Shown here piece after piece: positions 11,445 to 22,649 of a stretch of 64,000 bases of DNA (position 1 is the first letter of the stretch; the number at the start of each line of letters is the position of its first letter). The stretch is taken from NCBI GenBank assembly GCA_947179485.1, contig OX359245.1:55663067-55727066 (forward strand), read 5' to 3'. Made by a program: the position numbers and the translations under genes. The notes under the pieces were generated by a model. It saw only the letters and a list, made by a program, of their open reading frames with translations. It did not search any database and was not told the DNA's origin. This DNA comes from Allacma fusca. Lineage: Eukaryota > Arthropoda > Collembola > Symphypleona > Sminthuridae.

Positions 11445-12130
11445 TATGTAGGAACAGGAACGCATATGGGAACGGGTGCAATACAGGCTGAATGGGATCT
11501 GTACCCAACAGGATCGGAAACGCTATGCTCAAAAACCCGTTTCTGTTCATGCGTACCCGTGTACAGAGGAATCTGCGAGCATAACGACAATTACAATATT
11601 GATTTGTTTTGGCGTGGTGTGAACGACTATTTTTGTGTCGTTGTAGTTTAGAGGCAAACGCTCTTTGTTTGAACAAATCATCCCACGTCGACTGATGAAT
11701 TGTGACAATAAAAATTAACTATATGCGTATGTTGTGCTTAGCAGTTGTAAGGTGATTTAAAAATTACAAAATTAATTATCTAATTAGAATGAAATATAGC
11801 AAATAGAATGAGTGCAATTGTGTGTAGCCATTGTTAGCAAAAATTTAAACAATAGGTATATATAATGTGTAACTTTTATCCTTGAATATATGAACTTCCG
11901 TTTCGGGTACGGGAACGGGTTGCAGGGTTTTGGGTATGGGTTTGGGTGCACCCAAAATTTGTTTTTGGGAAAAGGAACGGGTTTGTGTGCTATTATTTCA
12001 AAAATTTCGAGTCTGGGTGCGGCACTTTTTTTCGCAAGATTTCGGGTGCAATTTGGGAATTGTGTTCTACCTTGTATCCAAACGCCAACTGTGGGAACGG
12101 GGACAACGTTTCTGTTCCCATGACAGGCAC
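11445..12130. mobile_element. Inverted-repeat element with GGAACGGGTAC words (boundaries tentative)
   Basis: Word-rich arms at 11445-11560 and 11885-12125 (GGGAACGGG, GGGTATGGGTTTGGG) flank a plain middle. Left end AGTATGTAGGAACAGGAACG and right end, reversed, CAGTGCCTGTCATGGGAACA are alignable. Paralogous flanks resume at 12131 with ATCATCATCTAAAT. No clear target duplication was found. Confidence 0.5.
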
Positions 12131-12788
12131 TGTATCATCATCTAAATGTTTGGTGCGTAGTTCATATACCCGTGATAATTGTGTGAAGCTCTTGAAGAAA
12201 GCAGACAGTTTTAGATATCCTGCTGAATGGAAATGCAAATAATTACTAACTGTCCCTCGGTGGCACTTTTTTTATTAGCGGGGACAACAGGATCTTCCAA
12301 ATAGTTTGCTTCTTGTTGCATGATGAAACACTATGTAAATAATTTTTGTAGTCTAAAACTGTAAATAGTTTACTTAGGTCAGGTGATAAACCCTGAATTT
12401 CTTCCCGGGAATTTCAGGAAGGTCGCCAAATAGTGTAAACAGGGACAGTACAAACCAATTTTGTAAAATTTGGAGCGAAATTACGCATCCATTAAATATA
12501 TATCTATAGACAAATGGGCATGTCGTTCCATGAGCTTTTGTACACTAAATTGTGGATACCTTGTTGATTTTCTTTACCTGTCTTTATGATTGGCAATGAA
12601 TTTTAAGCGATGTTAAATTAGATCTTCTCCGGGGCGCTAGATTAAATTCCTTAACTGAATTATGTTGTTTAACGAGATTAGATGCATCACAATTAAGTTT
12701 CGGCTTGAATTTACTAGATTATATTAGATAGAATGATTAGATTTCGATAAAAAGTCATCGCTACGCGATACTTTGAGACTTCGTGTAC
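12131..12788. repeat. Duplicated upstream segment
   Basis: Aligns with 33930-34560 and, more loosely, 45220-45560: GGGGACAACANNATCTTCCAAA, quoted here as ACAACANNATCTTCC, and TAAATTCCTTANCTGAAAT-like blocks. No coding potential was recognised. Confidence 0.6.
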
Positions 12789-13325
12789 GGTGGCGTCAGC
12801 TACCGCCGTCAAAGTACGATGAATTTTGAGTTTTGTCGAAATTTTTGATTTTTTTCAAAACATTTTGGGTAGATTTCAACCACGTAAGCATTAATTATAA
12901 CGATTTGCATTAGCAATATTCACAACAAATTTCGGTGAAATCGATTCAGTAGTTTTAGAGATACATGTCCGTGGACTTGAAGATTGAAATTTCAGATTTG
13001 TTTTCGGAAAAACTTTCTGGCGGATTTCAGTCACGTAAGCAATATCCATTGTTATTCACATAAGCAATATTCACATAAAATTTCATTGAAATCGATAAAA
13101 TAGTTTTGGTGATAACTGACATGTGACTTGAAGTTTTTTCTCGAAAACTATCTGCCGATTTCAACCAAATGCAAACTCAGGCTTACTTTTGACACAAGTA
13201 ATGTCAGTAAAAAAATTAATTAAAATCGATTTAATATTTTTTAAGATATCGGATATAGATATATATAGATATATATTACACAGACGTACGGATAAGGCTA
13301 TTTTACTAGTCTGCTGACGCCACCC
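12789..13325. mobile_element. TIR element containing three degenerate tandem units
   Basis: The ends are GGTGGCGTCAGC and, inverted, GCTGACGCCACC. Inside, a block of roughly 125 bp recurs three times. Each unit has GATTTCANNCACGTAAGCA-like sequence, then CANTAAATTTCNNTGAAATCGAT, quoted here as TGAAATCGAT, then TAGTTTTNGNGATA. The paralogous site near 34550-34560 lacks this DNA. It ends close to ACACAGACGTACGGATAAGG, a motif style common in dispersed arthropod repeats. The superfamily is unknown and no TSD was found. Confidence 0.55.
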
Positions 13326-14029
13326 TAAAAACTGTCCCCACAGTATTGAGACAGACTGAGAAAATCCCTGGCACATACAAAAGATACAGCTTGCAGGAAA
13401 GATTAGAGAATGTATGAAATGGCATTCAAACATTGCAGTTTCAGCGCAAGATTTATTGCTGAATTTGTATTACAACTTTTCAGCGCTAAACTTCACCCAA
13501 CTATCCCCAATTTAAGGCGCCTGAGACCCAGGAAGGTTACATTACTCAAATGCAGTTCCGTGAGAGCTTTAAAACAGACACAGGTTCCTCATATATTCAA
13601 AATAATAACAGATAATAGATAAAATCAAAACTATAGGCAATAATCAAAGGAACGTACTGAAATACAAATTTTGACTGCATGGATTATCATTGTCCAAAAC
13701 CTCATCGATTCCTAAAATTTCTTAAATATACAATAAAAGAATAAATACATATATATATATACATTATTACGATAATAAAGTTCAGCGGAGATCATAAAAT
13801 TATCTTAGTGGTTGAGAGTATACGGAAAGCATGTTCACTTCGGTAAGTCCAAGATCAAAGTAATATGAAAATTGTAACATCTTCTAAATCTTTTCAGAAC
13901 TATAAATATTATTATTTGAAACGTATTTGAAGTCTTATTTATCCTTTGTCTCTGCTCATATAAAGGACAATGGTGCCAATTACATGGTTCATCTATTTTC
14001 AAACAAATTCCGTGCAAAACAGAAAGCGT
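13326..14029. other. Intergenic, duplicated in part
   Basis: 13330-13560 matches 34560-34790 (GACTGAGAAAATCCCTGGCA, TTTATTNCTGAATTTGTATT). The remainder is AT-rich with a short AT dinucleotide run near 13750. No gene is supported. Confidence 0.5.
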
Positions 14030-14746
14030 ACTTGCAGGATCCACCAGTCCCTACCTTTTTCAGTCCAAGTCAAAATCAGTCTTAAGTTTCTGATCAGTCA
14101 GTCAGTCCATAAGTCTGTTTGCCCTTTCCCATGAGTCCCAGTCAGTCAAAGTCATTATCAGAGTCACTGGAATCAGTCACAGTCACAGAGGGAGCGTGAA
14201 AGTTTCAAAAATGCCTTTTTTTTGTGACTTTCTTGTGCTGCATTTGAATACAATTGATGACCTGGAATCTACTTTTGTAAAATACTATTAAAATCTCCAA
14301 TATTTTCAATTTGATGGTTCGAAATATCTCGCGACATGATTTAAAATTCTTAGTGAGTATAAGTTTATCAAAAACAGAAATACTGATTTGTTCGAAGCAC
14401 ATAAGCTAATCGAAGTTTCCACTTTGGCAGTTGCTCGTCCTTCGCAACCGATGTGCAGCATCGGCACTTTAGCAATGCAAAACCATGCCTTGTAAGAAAT
14501 GAAATGTCGATTTTTTTCTCCGCTAGATGCGGTACGTATTCTTTATGATTTTCTTGTTTCCTACATTGGTTTACGCGTTCGTCTCAGTCTCAGTCAGTCA
14601 TGCTGAACCAGAAATAAGTCTAAGTCAGTCAAAGTCTTTAGCTGCAGGTAGATTTATCAGTCGCAGTCTCAGTCAGTCATCAGTCAGTCACTAAATGTTG
14701 CAGTCAGTTCTTCAGCATCAGTCTAAGACAGGTCTATCCTGACTTG
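14030..14746. mobile_element. Inverted-repeat element with CAGTC word array
   Basis: The body is about 14035-14741, opening CAGGATCCACC and closing GGTCTATCCTG, inverted with two mismatches. Both arms consist of CAGTCAGTCA-type words, with a non-word middle at about 14200-14560. The flanks share ACTTG (14030-14034 and 14742-14746), a possible 5-bp TSD, shorter than the 8 bp of its neighbours. No coding sequence was found. Confidence 0.55.
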
Positions 14747-15002
14747 TAGTACATTTTAAGGAAATTCAGTTGAGCCTATCATCACCATTCCAAGGCAATT
14801 GTTGATGTGTCGGAAACTGAAAATGTGAGTAACGTTTATTGAGGTCTGCTTAAAACGTCAATTTGTGTCAATAATTCCTGATATTAAATCAGTCAATTCG
14901 AAACTCTTTTCAAGCAGATTGTTCTTCAGAAGTCGTCGTTTTTAGTTACGTAAATCTTTTTTATCGTTGTTTCAGCACGTTTGTGATAACTGAGAAGTAG
15001 AG

Positions 15003-15760
15003 CTGGGGACCGGAAGCGGGTTTTTGGATTCGGGCCGACCCGAACCCGGCCCAGCCGGGTTTTTGGCCGGGTTCGGACTGTAAATACGAACTTACGTCGG
15101 GCTCCGACCGGGTTCGGGCTGCACTAAAACAATGAAACCGAGTTAGGATCGGGCTTGGGCCTGTATTTATTTTTCAGTTCGGGTTTCGGGCGGGCCACAA
15201 ATTACAAATGACCCGACAATCCTACTAGAATAGAATTTAGTGCAGATAGGTGGCATACATATTTGACGTTGCGCAGAGTTCAATCGTTGCTTTCACGTAA
15301 TTGTGCATATTTATGAAAAATAATAGTTCATTGTATTTAGTACGTATACACATGCTTAAGCATTTTGAAACGATCCCTTCCGCTTGATAGTTTATGTTCA
15401 AAAATTTTCAGAGCCAAAAAGAAGTTTTGCTCCTTTTGAGCTCGCTTATTGAATGTGATGAGTAGGAATGGATAGTATACGTATGATGTAAATATAATAG
15501 AATATGTAAACAAAGGCTTCACATCGGATTCAATTGTTACTAAAAAGCCGGGTTTCCATCGGGTTTTAAAACCATTTAAAGATCTGGTTTTTACCGGGTT
15601 TGGGCTGTAAAAAATTTTGGAGACCGGGTATTTAACGGGTTCGGGCTTCACAAAATTTAAGGTCCATAAAAGGGGTCGGCTTGAATATCAAATATTTAGC
15701 CCGTTGGCGGGCCGGGTCGGGCTAATAGAGTATTTGTTCGGGTTTTGAACTTCCTAATAG
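15003..15760. mobile_element. CCGGGTTCGGGC word-array element, right end unclear
   Basis: It starts TAGAGCTGGGGACCGG, a hAT-like TIR style, and is filled with CCGGGTT/GGTTCGGGC words at 15010-15200 and 15545-15755 around a plain middle. No matching inverted end is visible; the right side abuts another word-array fragment. Confidence 0.5.
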
Positions 15761-15774
15761 GGTATAGTTACACG

Positions 15775-16034
15775 ATACTCCCAAAAGGACTATTATAAGA
15801 ACATTTATAGGGATATATGTAGGTAGGCATCTCCCTGTTTCCTATATTATAGGAAGGAACTTCGTGTTGCTTTAGCCTTTATAGGATTTGAGGAAGGCGT
15901 TTCGTTGAACATTTCCTTAAAAGCGGGAGATAACTTGACGAGGATAATAATTATAGGCAAATAGGGAGGCGTATTATTTTAGTTTAATTATAGGAAGGAA
16001 ATAGGCTAGGTGAATTAAAAGGCCCATCTTTGGT
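15775..16034. mobile_element. Partial copy of the CCTTCCTATA element
   Basis: Shares TATAGGAAGGAA-type words with 9003-10546 and ends GCCCATCTTTG, equivalent to that element's ATGCATCTTTG terminus. The left terminus is not found. IR-A 3'-flank sequence resumes immediately to the right. Confidence 0.5.
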
Positions 16035-16320
16035 CCACATAATATGCACATAACGAAAAACACTCATAAGCTGACGTAAACATGTACATACACTTCTGAA
16101 TCTGTTTTTGCAGATTTGATTGGAGCATTTATTTTTCATTCTATTATCAAAATCTCACTTTAATGAAAGAAAAGACTTGTTAATTGCATCTCCGATATAT
16201 GAGAAAAAAGCAACATTTGTTAAAACCCGATCCGTTAAACACCATCACATTAATACTTTAAATTTATTTGTGTTTTCGTATAGATTTTCAGAAGCGGAGA
16301 TTAACACTAGACATTTAAAA

Positions 16321-18426
16321 TCAATGACGATAATCAATTTTCGTACAATGATCCCATGATCGTATTCCATCAGCAGGTCTGACTTGATGAACGGGAGGAG
16401 GCTGAGGGAACTGTACCTTCCAAAATTCGACAGAAGAAACAAAACTAATAGTTTGATACATTATGGTTGAACATTTACTTCGAAACTTTTTGCTTAAAGA
16501 TTTCATTCCCACCAACTCCCACAAATGACAAATTCCAGTAATACACAAAAATGCTAGAAACATGACAAACGTAATGCTGGTTTGCGTTATTGATAACTGT
16601 TCTGAAGTACCGTGTGATCGCATCAATCTTTGTGACCCTTCATCTTTAAAATAATCTTCAAGCAGTGTCACCTCCAAAATATCACTTATCATATTATCAG
16701 TTAACTCAACAAATAGTTCTATGACTCCTGTGGCAAGAAACTGATGTGCAATAGAATATAAAACAGCGGCATTTGGGTTATAAAATCTCCAAAAATTAGG
16801 TAACATAGTATATGGTTTTAGACCCTGGAAGCAGTAAAGGCGAGGTTTTATTAAATTTAAATGGGTCGCCACAGACTTCACGAATTTGTTGCTTTCCAAT
16901 CCGCACGTTTTTTCTGTTCTCATTAGGAAATCATAATAACCTCTTTCTGACGGATGATGAACTTGCGCTAGGATTTTCGTCCTATTCCGCAATCCATCAA
17001 TGTAAGACACATTTCCGGAGAAGTGATGCTCGTTCAAAAAATACTCATCAGAATACTGTGAGGGTACAGCAGGCGTGTATTCGTTTTCAAATAATCCCTT
17101 AAAATCATCTATTCTTGCGGGTATTGTTGGGGTAACCAGAAGACTCTCAATAGAGGCTGAATATACATTACTCAGTACAATTGCAAAATAATTCCACAAC
17201 GTGAGTAATGGGATCAATTTTGTTGACGTTCGTGGTTGGGAAACAAGAGTAGCAAGAGCTGTAAACACTGGGTGTTTTATTGACGCTTCCGACTTGATGA
17301 CTAACGCCATCAAACAAACGGATAAACCAAGACAGGTCCAGGTAGAAGCGTCAATTGGGCGAAAGAATGCTGGTGGGTTTATTTTCAAGCTCTGAGTGTC
17401 ATTGACGAAATAGAAGAAATTATACTCCGCATAGCTTTCAAAAAAATTCATTGTGTGTTTTCTAATCGGTGATTTTGTTCCATAACCCCCGTGTATTCCT
17501 CCCATTTTTTTATCGCCTGTAGCCGTTCGGAAAACACCTGTAGCGTTTAAAACCTTGCTCATTGAGGCGTAAATAATAATAACCAAATCCTGAGATTGTA
17601 TTTTGTCACCTAGTTTCCCGAGATCTCGGAAAGTCCAGCTCTGGATTCGTTGCTCCCAATTAGCTTCTTCTAACTCCTGCCCAGAAGGCTGACCAAGCAT
17701 TAACTTATGACGATTATAGTTGTAACTCCAGTGGGATGATCGCTTAAGTTTTGCATCGAATTCAAACCTCAAATTTGTGATATCGGTTCCAGGTAACAAA
17801 TCATCGGTTGATGTTCGCCTGAGACACAAAACCTGGGTAGCCGTGCAATACACATAAAGGACGAAGATGTTTTCGATCTGTGTTGAGGCTGGGTACCATT
17901 CCACAAACAGCATGTTTTCAGGAAATGCAACAATTTTGCTTGTTAATTTTAGACGAACTTCTCTTTTAAATATGTCGAGTTCCATCGCGTTAAAGTTCTT
18001 GTCTCTGGGGTACAATAAAATAACGTAGTCTCGTTCCGGCTTTGAGGCAATGGAAATTTTTTCTGCACTATTCCGCCAGTTTATAGTTTTGCCTTTTTTA
18101 CCAATTTGTCGAACCATCTTCACAAGCAAATACAGTTTACAGTTACATTTGCCCAATTTTGTGTCTTCCGTTGTTGGTCGGATTTTATCTTCTGTAATAA
18201 GTGCAACTGGATGAAGCATTCTGTGAGTTAGCTTTAAGACCGACCGTGCTTGGGTTTGTTCATTTCCTTGGTTCGTAGCATTAGGTGAAATCAAAATAGT
18301 TTCGCAAATGTTTAGTGGAACCAAAATATGTGAAAGAAATATTGTTTGAGGCTTAGAAGATGCAGTATTAAAAAGAGAACAAATTATGATCAGGGACGTA
18401 ATACACACACTAAAAATGCGCTCCAT
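16321..18426 (-). CDS. IR-A: divergent ionotropic receptor (iGluR-like), intact
   Basis: A 701-residue single-exon protein starting MERIFSV, the start shared by all copies. It has a hydrophobic signal peptide (1-24), a long extracellular region (25-360), M1 at about 363-378 and a short pore segment. M3 at about 403-430 ends VYSASIESLLVTP, the slot where iGluRs have SYTANLAAF. The second ligand-binding lobe is about 435-605 and M4 about 611-640. N-glycosylation sites include NAT near 294, NVS near 472 and NRT near 481. By family, such receptors are ligand-gated, chemosensory-type cation channels in the plasma membrane; the ligand is unknown. A possible polyadenylation signal (AATAAA on the minus strand) lies at 16263-16268. 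The closest copy is IR-B. Confidence 0.85.
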   Translation of the reverse strand: MERIFSVCITSLIIICSLFNTASSKPQTIFLSHILVPLNICETILISPNATNQGNEQTQARSVLKLTHRMLHPVALITEDKIRPTTEDTKLGKCNCKLYLLVKMVRQIGKKGKTINWRNSAEKISIASKPERDYVILLYPRDKNFNAMELDIFKREVRLKLTSKIVAFPENMLFVEWYPASTQIENIFVLYVYCTATQVLCLRRTSTDDLLPGTDITNLRFEFDAKLKRSSHWSYNYNRHKLMLGQPSGQELEEANWEQRIQSWTFRDLGKLGDKIQSQDLVIIIYASMSKVLNATGVFRTATGDKKMGGIHGGYGTKSPIRKHTMNFFESYAEYNFFYFVNDTQSLKINPPAFFRPIDASTWTCLGLSVCLMALVIKSEASIKHPVFTALATLVSQPRTSTKLIPLLTLWNYFAIVLSNVYSASIESLLVTPTIPARIDDFKGLFENEYTPAVPSQYSDEYFLNEHHFSGNVSYIDGLRNRTKILAQVHHPSERGYYDFLMRTEKTCGLESNKFVKSVATHLNLIKPRLYCFQGLKPYTMLPNFWRFYNPNAAVLYSIAHQFLATGVIELFVELTDNMISDILEVTLLEDYFKDEGSQRLMRSHGTSEQLSITQTSITFVMFLAFLCITGICHLWELVGMKSLSKKFRSKCSTIMYQTISFVSSVEFWKVQFPQPPPVHQVRPADGIRSWDHCTKIDYRH

Positions 18427-18939
18427 GTTAAGTGGTATAAAAAGACAAAATCTTTATAGCTCCTGAGATTACTTTCGAGAAGCAGTAATATCCTGTTTTC
18501 CCCCCAATAAATTTAGTACACTATACCTGGCTTGTCAAGTTTTGTCTATTGTTTCTTGTCCTTATAAGTCGATTAATTCAAAGAAATGAAATCCAATACT
18601 AAAAAATATCTACACTATTACTTCAGGTCGAATTTAAGTAAACATTGAGCATAAACAAATCTAAATATTGCATGGATATTTGTATTTGGTATCCAATGTG
18701 ATGGCACCGTCACGCGGACAAATTTACATGTCTAAAAGAATCGTTCATGTTAAAATTTTCTGCATGTTTTGGGCATACCACTGGGAATTACATGATGGTT
18801 TTGCTTAAATCAGACAGAGTTTCGCTTACTGCAGCTGTTGTAATTATATTTAAGTATTGCGAATTTTTAATGTACTGGCTTCATTTAACTGGTGTTCCCA
18901 TTAAATTGGCATTATTAAATCATATCCAGGATATTTGTA
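18427..18939. other. IR-A 5' flank
   Basis: Matches 29570-30145 upstream of IR-B, differing from the IR-C/IR-D type flank. Shared stretches include CTGGCTTGTCAAGTT and TTTGGTATCCAATGTGATGG. It presumably holds the promoter; no core motif could be assigned. Confidence 0.55.
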
Positions 18940-19465
18940 TCATGTAGTGGCATGTCTATATGTTGACAAATAATTACCATCTATTTTCAATCAATATCTT
19001 AAAAACCACAGCAACTAGTACTACCATGAACGATCGCTGGTTTGTTGTGTTAGTTTTGGATTATATGTAGCTCATATATTGTGGGGGAATAGGGTAATAA
19101 AATATTTTTTAATAAGTGCTGATGCATTTCTGCAGATGTCGTTATTACATGTAATTACTGATGTTCCCCGGGTTGAAAATTTGTTCAAGGTCCAAAGAAA
19201 CATTGATTTTAGAGAACATCTCCAATCACTGTGAAATGGCTGAGCGTACTATTGGTATTTACAATTCGTTTTTTTTCGGTATTTTTAAATCAACTTTTAC
19301 ATTTTCTACACTTGACTGTACAAATTTTAATTCCGTTTTTATGTTACATGTTGATTAATTTAGGACGCAGCCCGTTTAATCTTAGGCTAACTTGCATAAT
19401 CTAGGGAGAAGAGAAAGCCAGGTAACATAGAAGATTGTATCCCACGAAGAACCGAGAGTGCACTG
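18940..19465. repeat. Duplicated IR-flank segment carrying the LINE A empty site
   Basis: Uninterrupted paralogue of 270-629 plus 4320-4460. Around 19285-19300, TTTAAATCAACTTTTAC corresponds to the LINE A insertion point. Confidence 0.75.
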
Positions 19466-19667
19466 TGAAGCTAAGGCAGAGGTACACCTATCCCGAATCA
19501 TTTCATCAATCCAGTAAATATGAGGCGAATGTTGGGTACATGATAATTATTAGCAGTACATCCCACCAAATCCAACACCCATCTAACTCCTTCTCTCATC
19601 TCCGATACAGCAAGGTCCTAGGGCTTTGAAGCCATTCCTCGACGATGGTGGTTGAGTACGTTGAGTG

Positions 19668-20051
19668 CTGGACTACAGGCACTCCGGAATAAGGGGGACG
19701 GGAGGGACACTTTCCCGCCCAAAAAATGTCTGGGAAGGACAAACAATACAACTGTCCCCCCTACTTTTCAGGTACTAAATTAATTTTGTCCTGACTTTTT
19801 CTGTCAAAACTGCAGTAAAAACTGCAAATCCTGTGTAAATCGCTATTAATTGTATTTAAAAAACTTGAAGTTCTTGAAAATCGAGAAAATCTGTACATCA
19901 GATGTTAATATGAGCTAGATAACTTAAAATACTGTGTTACCTTATAAGTACGTACAAACGTTTATATGCACTAGCAAAGTAGCCAAAATTAATTAAACGT
20001 TTTGTCCCCCCCCCCCACTTTTTCGGACGTTACGGTGTGCCTGCTCGACTA
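19668..20051. mobile_element. Short hAT-like inverted-repeat element
   Basis: The body is 19676-20043 (368 bp) with TIR CAGGCACTCCG/CAGGCACACCG. The flanks CTGGACTA (19668-19675) and CTCGACTA (20044-20051) match at 7 of 8 positions. The paralogue near 8380-8400 reads straight through GGACTACTCTTGTGCC, giving an empty site. Words are GTCCCCCC-like. It includes a C9-11 homopolymer near 20008-20017. Confidence 0.75.
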
Positions 20052-20814
20052 CTCTTGTGCCCCCTATCAATATGTAGAAAAAAATATTTCCTTTGCATTG
20101 AATTCTAAAGCAAAATTGTTTCACATCTAGAGATTATCCCAGCAACCCACTATAAGTTTATATGATGAAAAACACCGATTTCTAGGTATTCTGCAATAAT
20201 TTTGCTGATAAATTCGGAAAAACAATTAGGTAATACTTTTAGACATATATTTAACTGAAATATGATTTATTAGGTTATTTAATGGACCAACTCAAAAGAA
20301 TTAGCAGTCCTACATTATTTTGAGTTGTTGATTTCTAAATAATTTATTAACACAATGTAGGAAAATATTTGTTTAAATTGTTTGGACATTATTGTGATTT
20401 CCTTGTTTAAATATCTCAACTGACTGGATACATTATTAATATTTGAAATGAGTTAATAATGAATTGAATTACGTATACAACTCTAATAACAGAATACTGC
20501 ATTAAACATTCAATTTCTGTAACATACGGGGATGAAATTTTTCACTTTCATAGACATGTGTTTTTCGCAGCTAGTTTAACAACATTCAAGTAAGACAAAT
20601 ATTTTAAAATAAAATAATTATTGACTATGGCTGAACTAATTTCTCAGTTTTGATTGAATTTTTCTTGGAATATTTTATTAGCAAAAACTCACTTGATTGA
20701 AAGAAACGAGTTTAAAATTGCATCTCTGAAGCATGACAGATGACGGAAAACTTTCTAAAACCTGATCCGTTATAAATCATCGTATTATTACTTTGAAAAT
20801 TATTGTGCTTAAAG

Positions 20815-21052
20815 CAGTGTCGGGCACGGTATCCGTACTCGAAGTGCGGGTATTGCAATATCTGGTATCTGTACCCATACCCACACCAGAGTATCCGGGT
20901 ACAAATTTGCCATACCCATGCCCGCAATATAATCTGAAACCTGTAATCCCATTGTACCCGTACCCGAAAAGTACTCGAAAATTGTATCCATACTCGGGTA
21001 ATTATCTCGGCGTCGTACTCATACTCGTACCCGTGTACGTTATCCACATTTA
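20815..21052. mobile_element. Fragment of a GGGTACGGG-type element
   Basis: Begins CAGTGTCGGGCACGGTATCC and consists of TACCCG/CGGGTA words. No right terminal repeat is seen, so it is probably truncated. It interrupts DNA that matches the IR-D 3' flank near 41590. Confidence 0.5.
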
Positions 21053-21191
21053 CATAAAGGTGGTTGTTGTTGGTTAATATATGTTGGTAATTATGTAGCA
21101 AATTGAATTACTACATAGCATCACATATTTTAGTACGTCAAACAAATATGATTTTTTTTAGTTTAAAATCTTTTCCAAAATTAAATTATTT

Positions 21192-21636
21192 CAATAAATC
21201 AGGGGTCGGATTTATGTAGGAAGACGGGAAGAATCTTCCCAGGGAAAAAATTTTTCAGCAGGGAAATTTTCAAACGGGATTGCAAACAGGGATTTTCAAA
21301 TCTGTTGACCTTTTTTGGCAGGTGTTTTATTAAAAACAATTTTTGTCAGCAGGGATTTTTGAAATCGTTGAGGTGTTTCACTGAAGATAATTTTTGTCAA
21401 CAGGGATTTTCGACATTGTTGAGGTGATTTACGAAATAGAATTTTGGTCAACAGGGATTTTCAAATTTGTTGACCTTTTTTTCAGCAGGGATTTTTGAAT
21501 TTGTTGGGTGTATTACAAAAATTGTTTTGTCAACAGAGAGTTTTAAACTTGATTCGAACAGGGACATCTTGACCAGCAGGGAAAATGAAAAAAATCTTCC
21601 AGGGAGATTTACAAAAATCCGACCCCTGCAATAAAT
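21192..21636. mobile_element. hAT-like element with CAACAGGGATTTT words
   Basis: The body is 21200-21628 (429 bp). Ends read CAGGGGTCGGATTTATGTA and, inverted, CAGGGGTCGGATTTTTGTA. The TSD CAATAAAT is perfect at 21192-21199 and 21629-21636. The interior repeats (C)A(A/G)CAGGGATTTT. Related pieces occur at 40646-40860, 45784-46023 and 60575-60699. Confidence 0.88.
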
Positions 21637-22649
21637 TCTGCACAAAAGGAGCAAACATAGTGAAATAGATATAAGTAAAATAGTAAACCAATGTTTTTGC
21701 TCTACTTTAGTGACCACTTTCTGGTTTTTACCTGCGAGTATATAGAACTTCTCTTGAAAAATTTGGAGATTATGTTATAAGCTATTCAGTTAATTATGAA
21801 ATCAGAGAAGGCATTTTGTGTTTATAAGAATGTAAGTAATATAATAATAATATTGCGTACGTGAAACTTTACCCGCTAACTTTAGTGAAAGATGATTTTC
21901 TCCTGTAGCAAACAATGAGGATACATATTTGGACATCCCGGAAAAAGTCTCTTCAAACCATCTCCTTTACATGCTACCCATTCCGATTGCATAGGATTTG
22001 GTGGCAATCATTATGTAATAAATTGCAAATTAAATTTTTTAACTTCTTAAAATATATATATTTATAATATTTTGTAAATGGGAGCGTTATGCAGGGAAAA
22101 CCAGAAGTCAGTTATTCATATTTTCAAAATGCGGTAGATTTACGGACATTTTTCTCGAAAAAATTCTTAAATTTTTGCTTTCAAATAATTAGTGGTTTCT
22201 TTCCTAGTCTATTTGATCCCACCCGATTCGTGCAAGGAGTTGGAGTAGCAGGAATGCATCCTTTTGAGTCTTTATGGAAAATGAATGTTGTAATTGTTTA
22301 CAACCAGATGTCATGACGGCGTCAAAAGATGACCAAATAGCTTATAATGATGGAACTGCCTTAATCTTGCTGAACTCTTGTGTTGTCGATTGAACCGAAT
22401 TCACCGTTGAATCCCCTGCTTTATTCGGTTGAAATACCTTTATATTTGCTACAAAATAAAGTAAAATTCTATTGTTGTAAAATTTAAGTCTGAATTGAAA
22501 AGTTTCAAAATTTCAGCTAATTCACAAAAATGTCGGAATAAATAGACTGACTCTACTTCTTGTAATCTGCGTTTTTGTGGTTTTTACTTTCCTGACCCCA
22601 AAATTACCTTAGACTATCTTCTTCCCTACCTTCTGGTTTCCACCATACG

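Noticed and set aside
11890-12242. Three overlapping plus-strand frames of 71-98 codons
   Set aside because: GGGTATGGG word array; all frames stay open for the same reason and none has a domain.
15003-15760. Full hAT-like call with TSD for the CCGGGTTCGGGC array
   Set aside because: Only the left TAGAGCTGGG end was visible; no inverted right end or duplicated octamer.
20712-21101. Overlapping open frames on both strands (94 and 129 codons)
   Set aside because: They read through TACCCG/CGGGTA words; the repeats lack stops and the products are repetitive.
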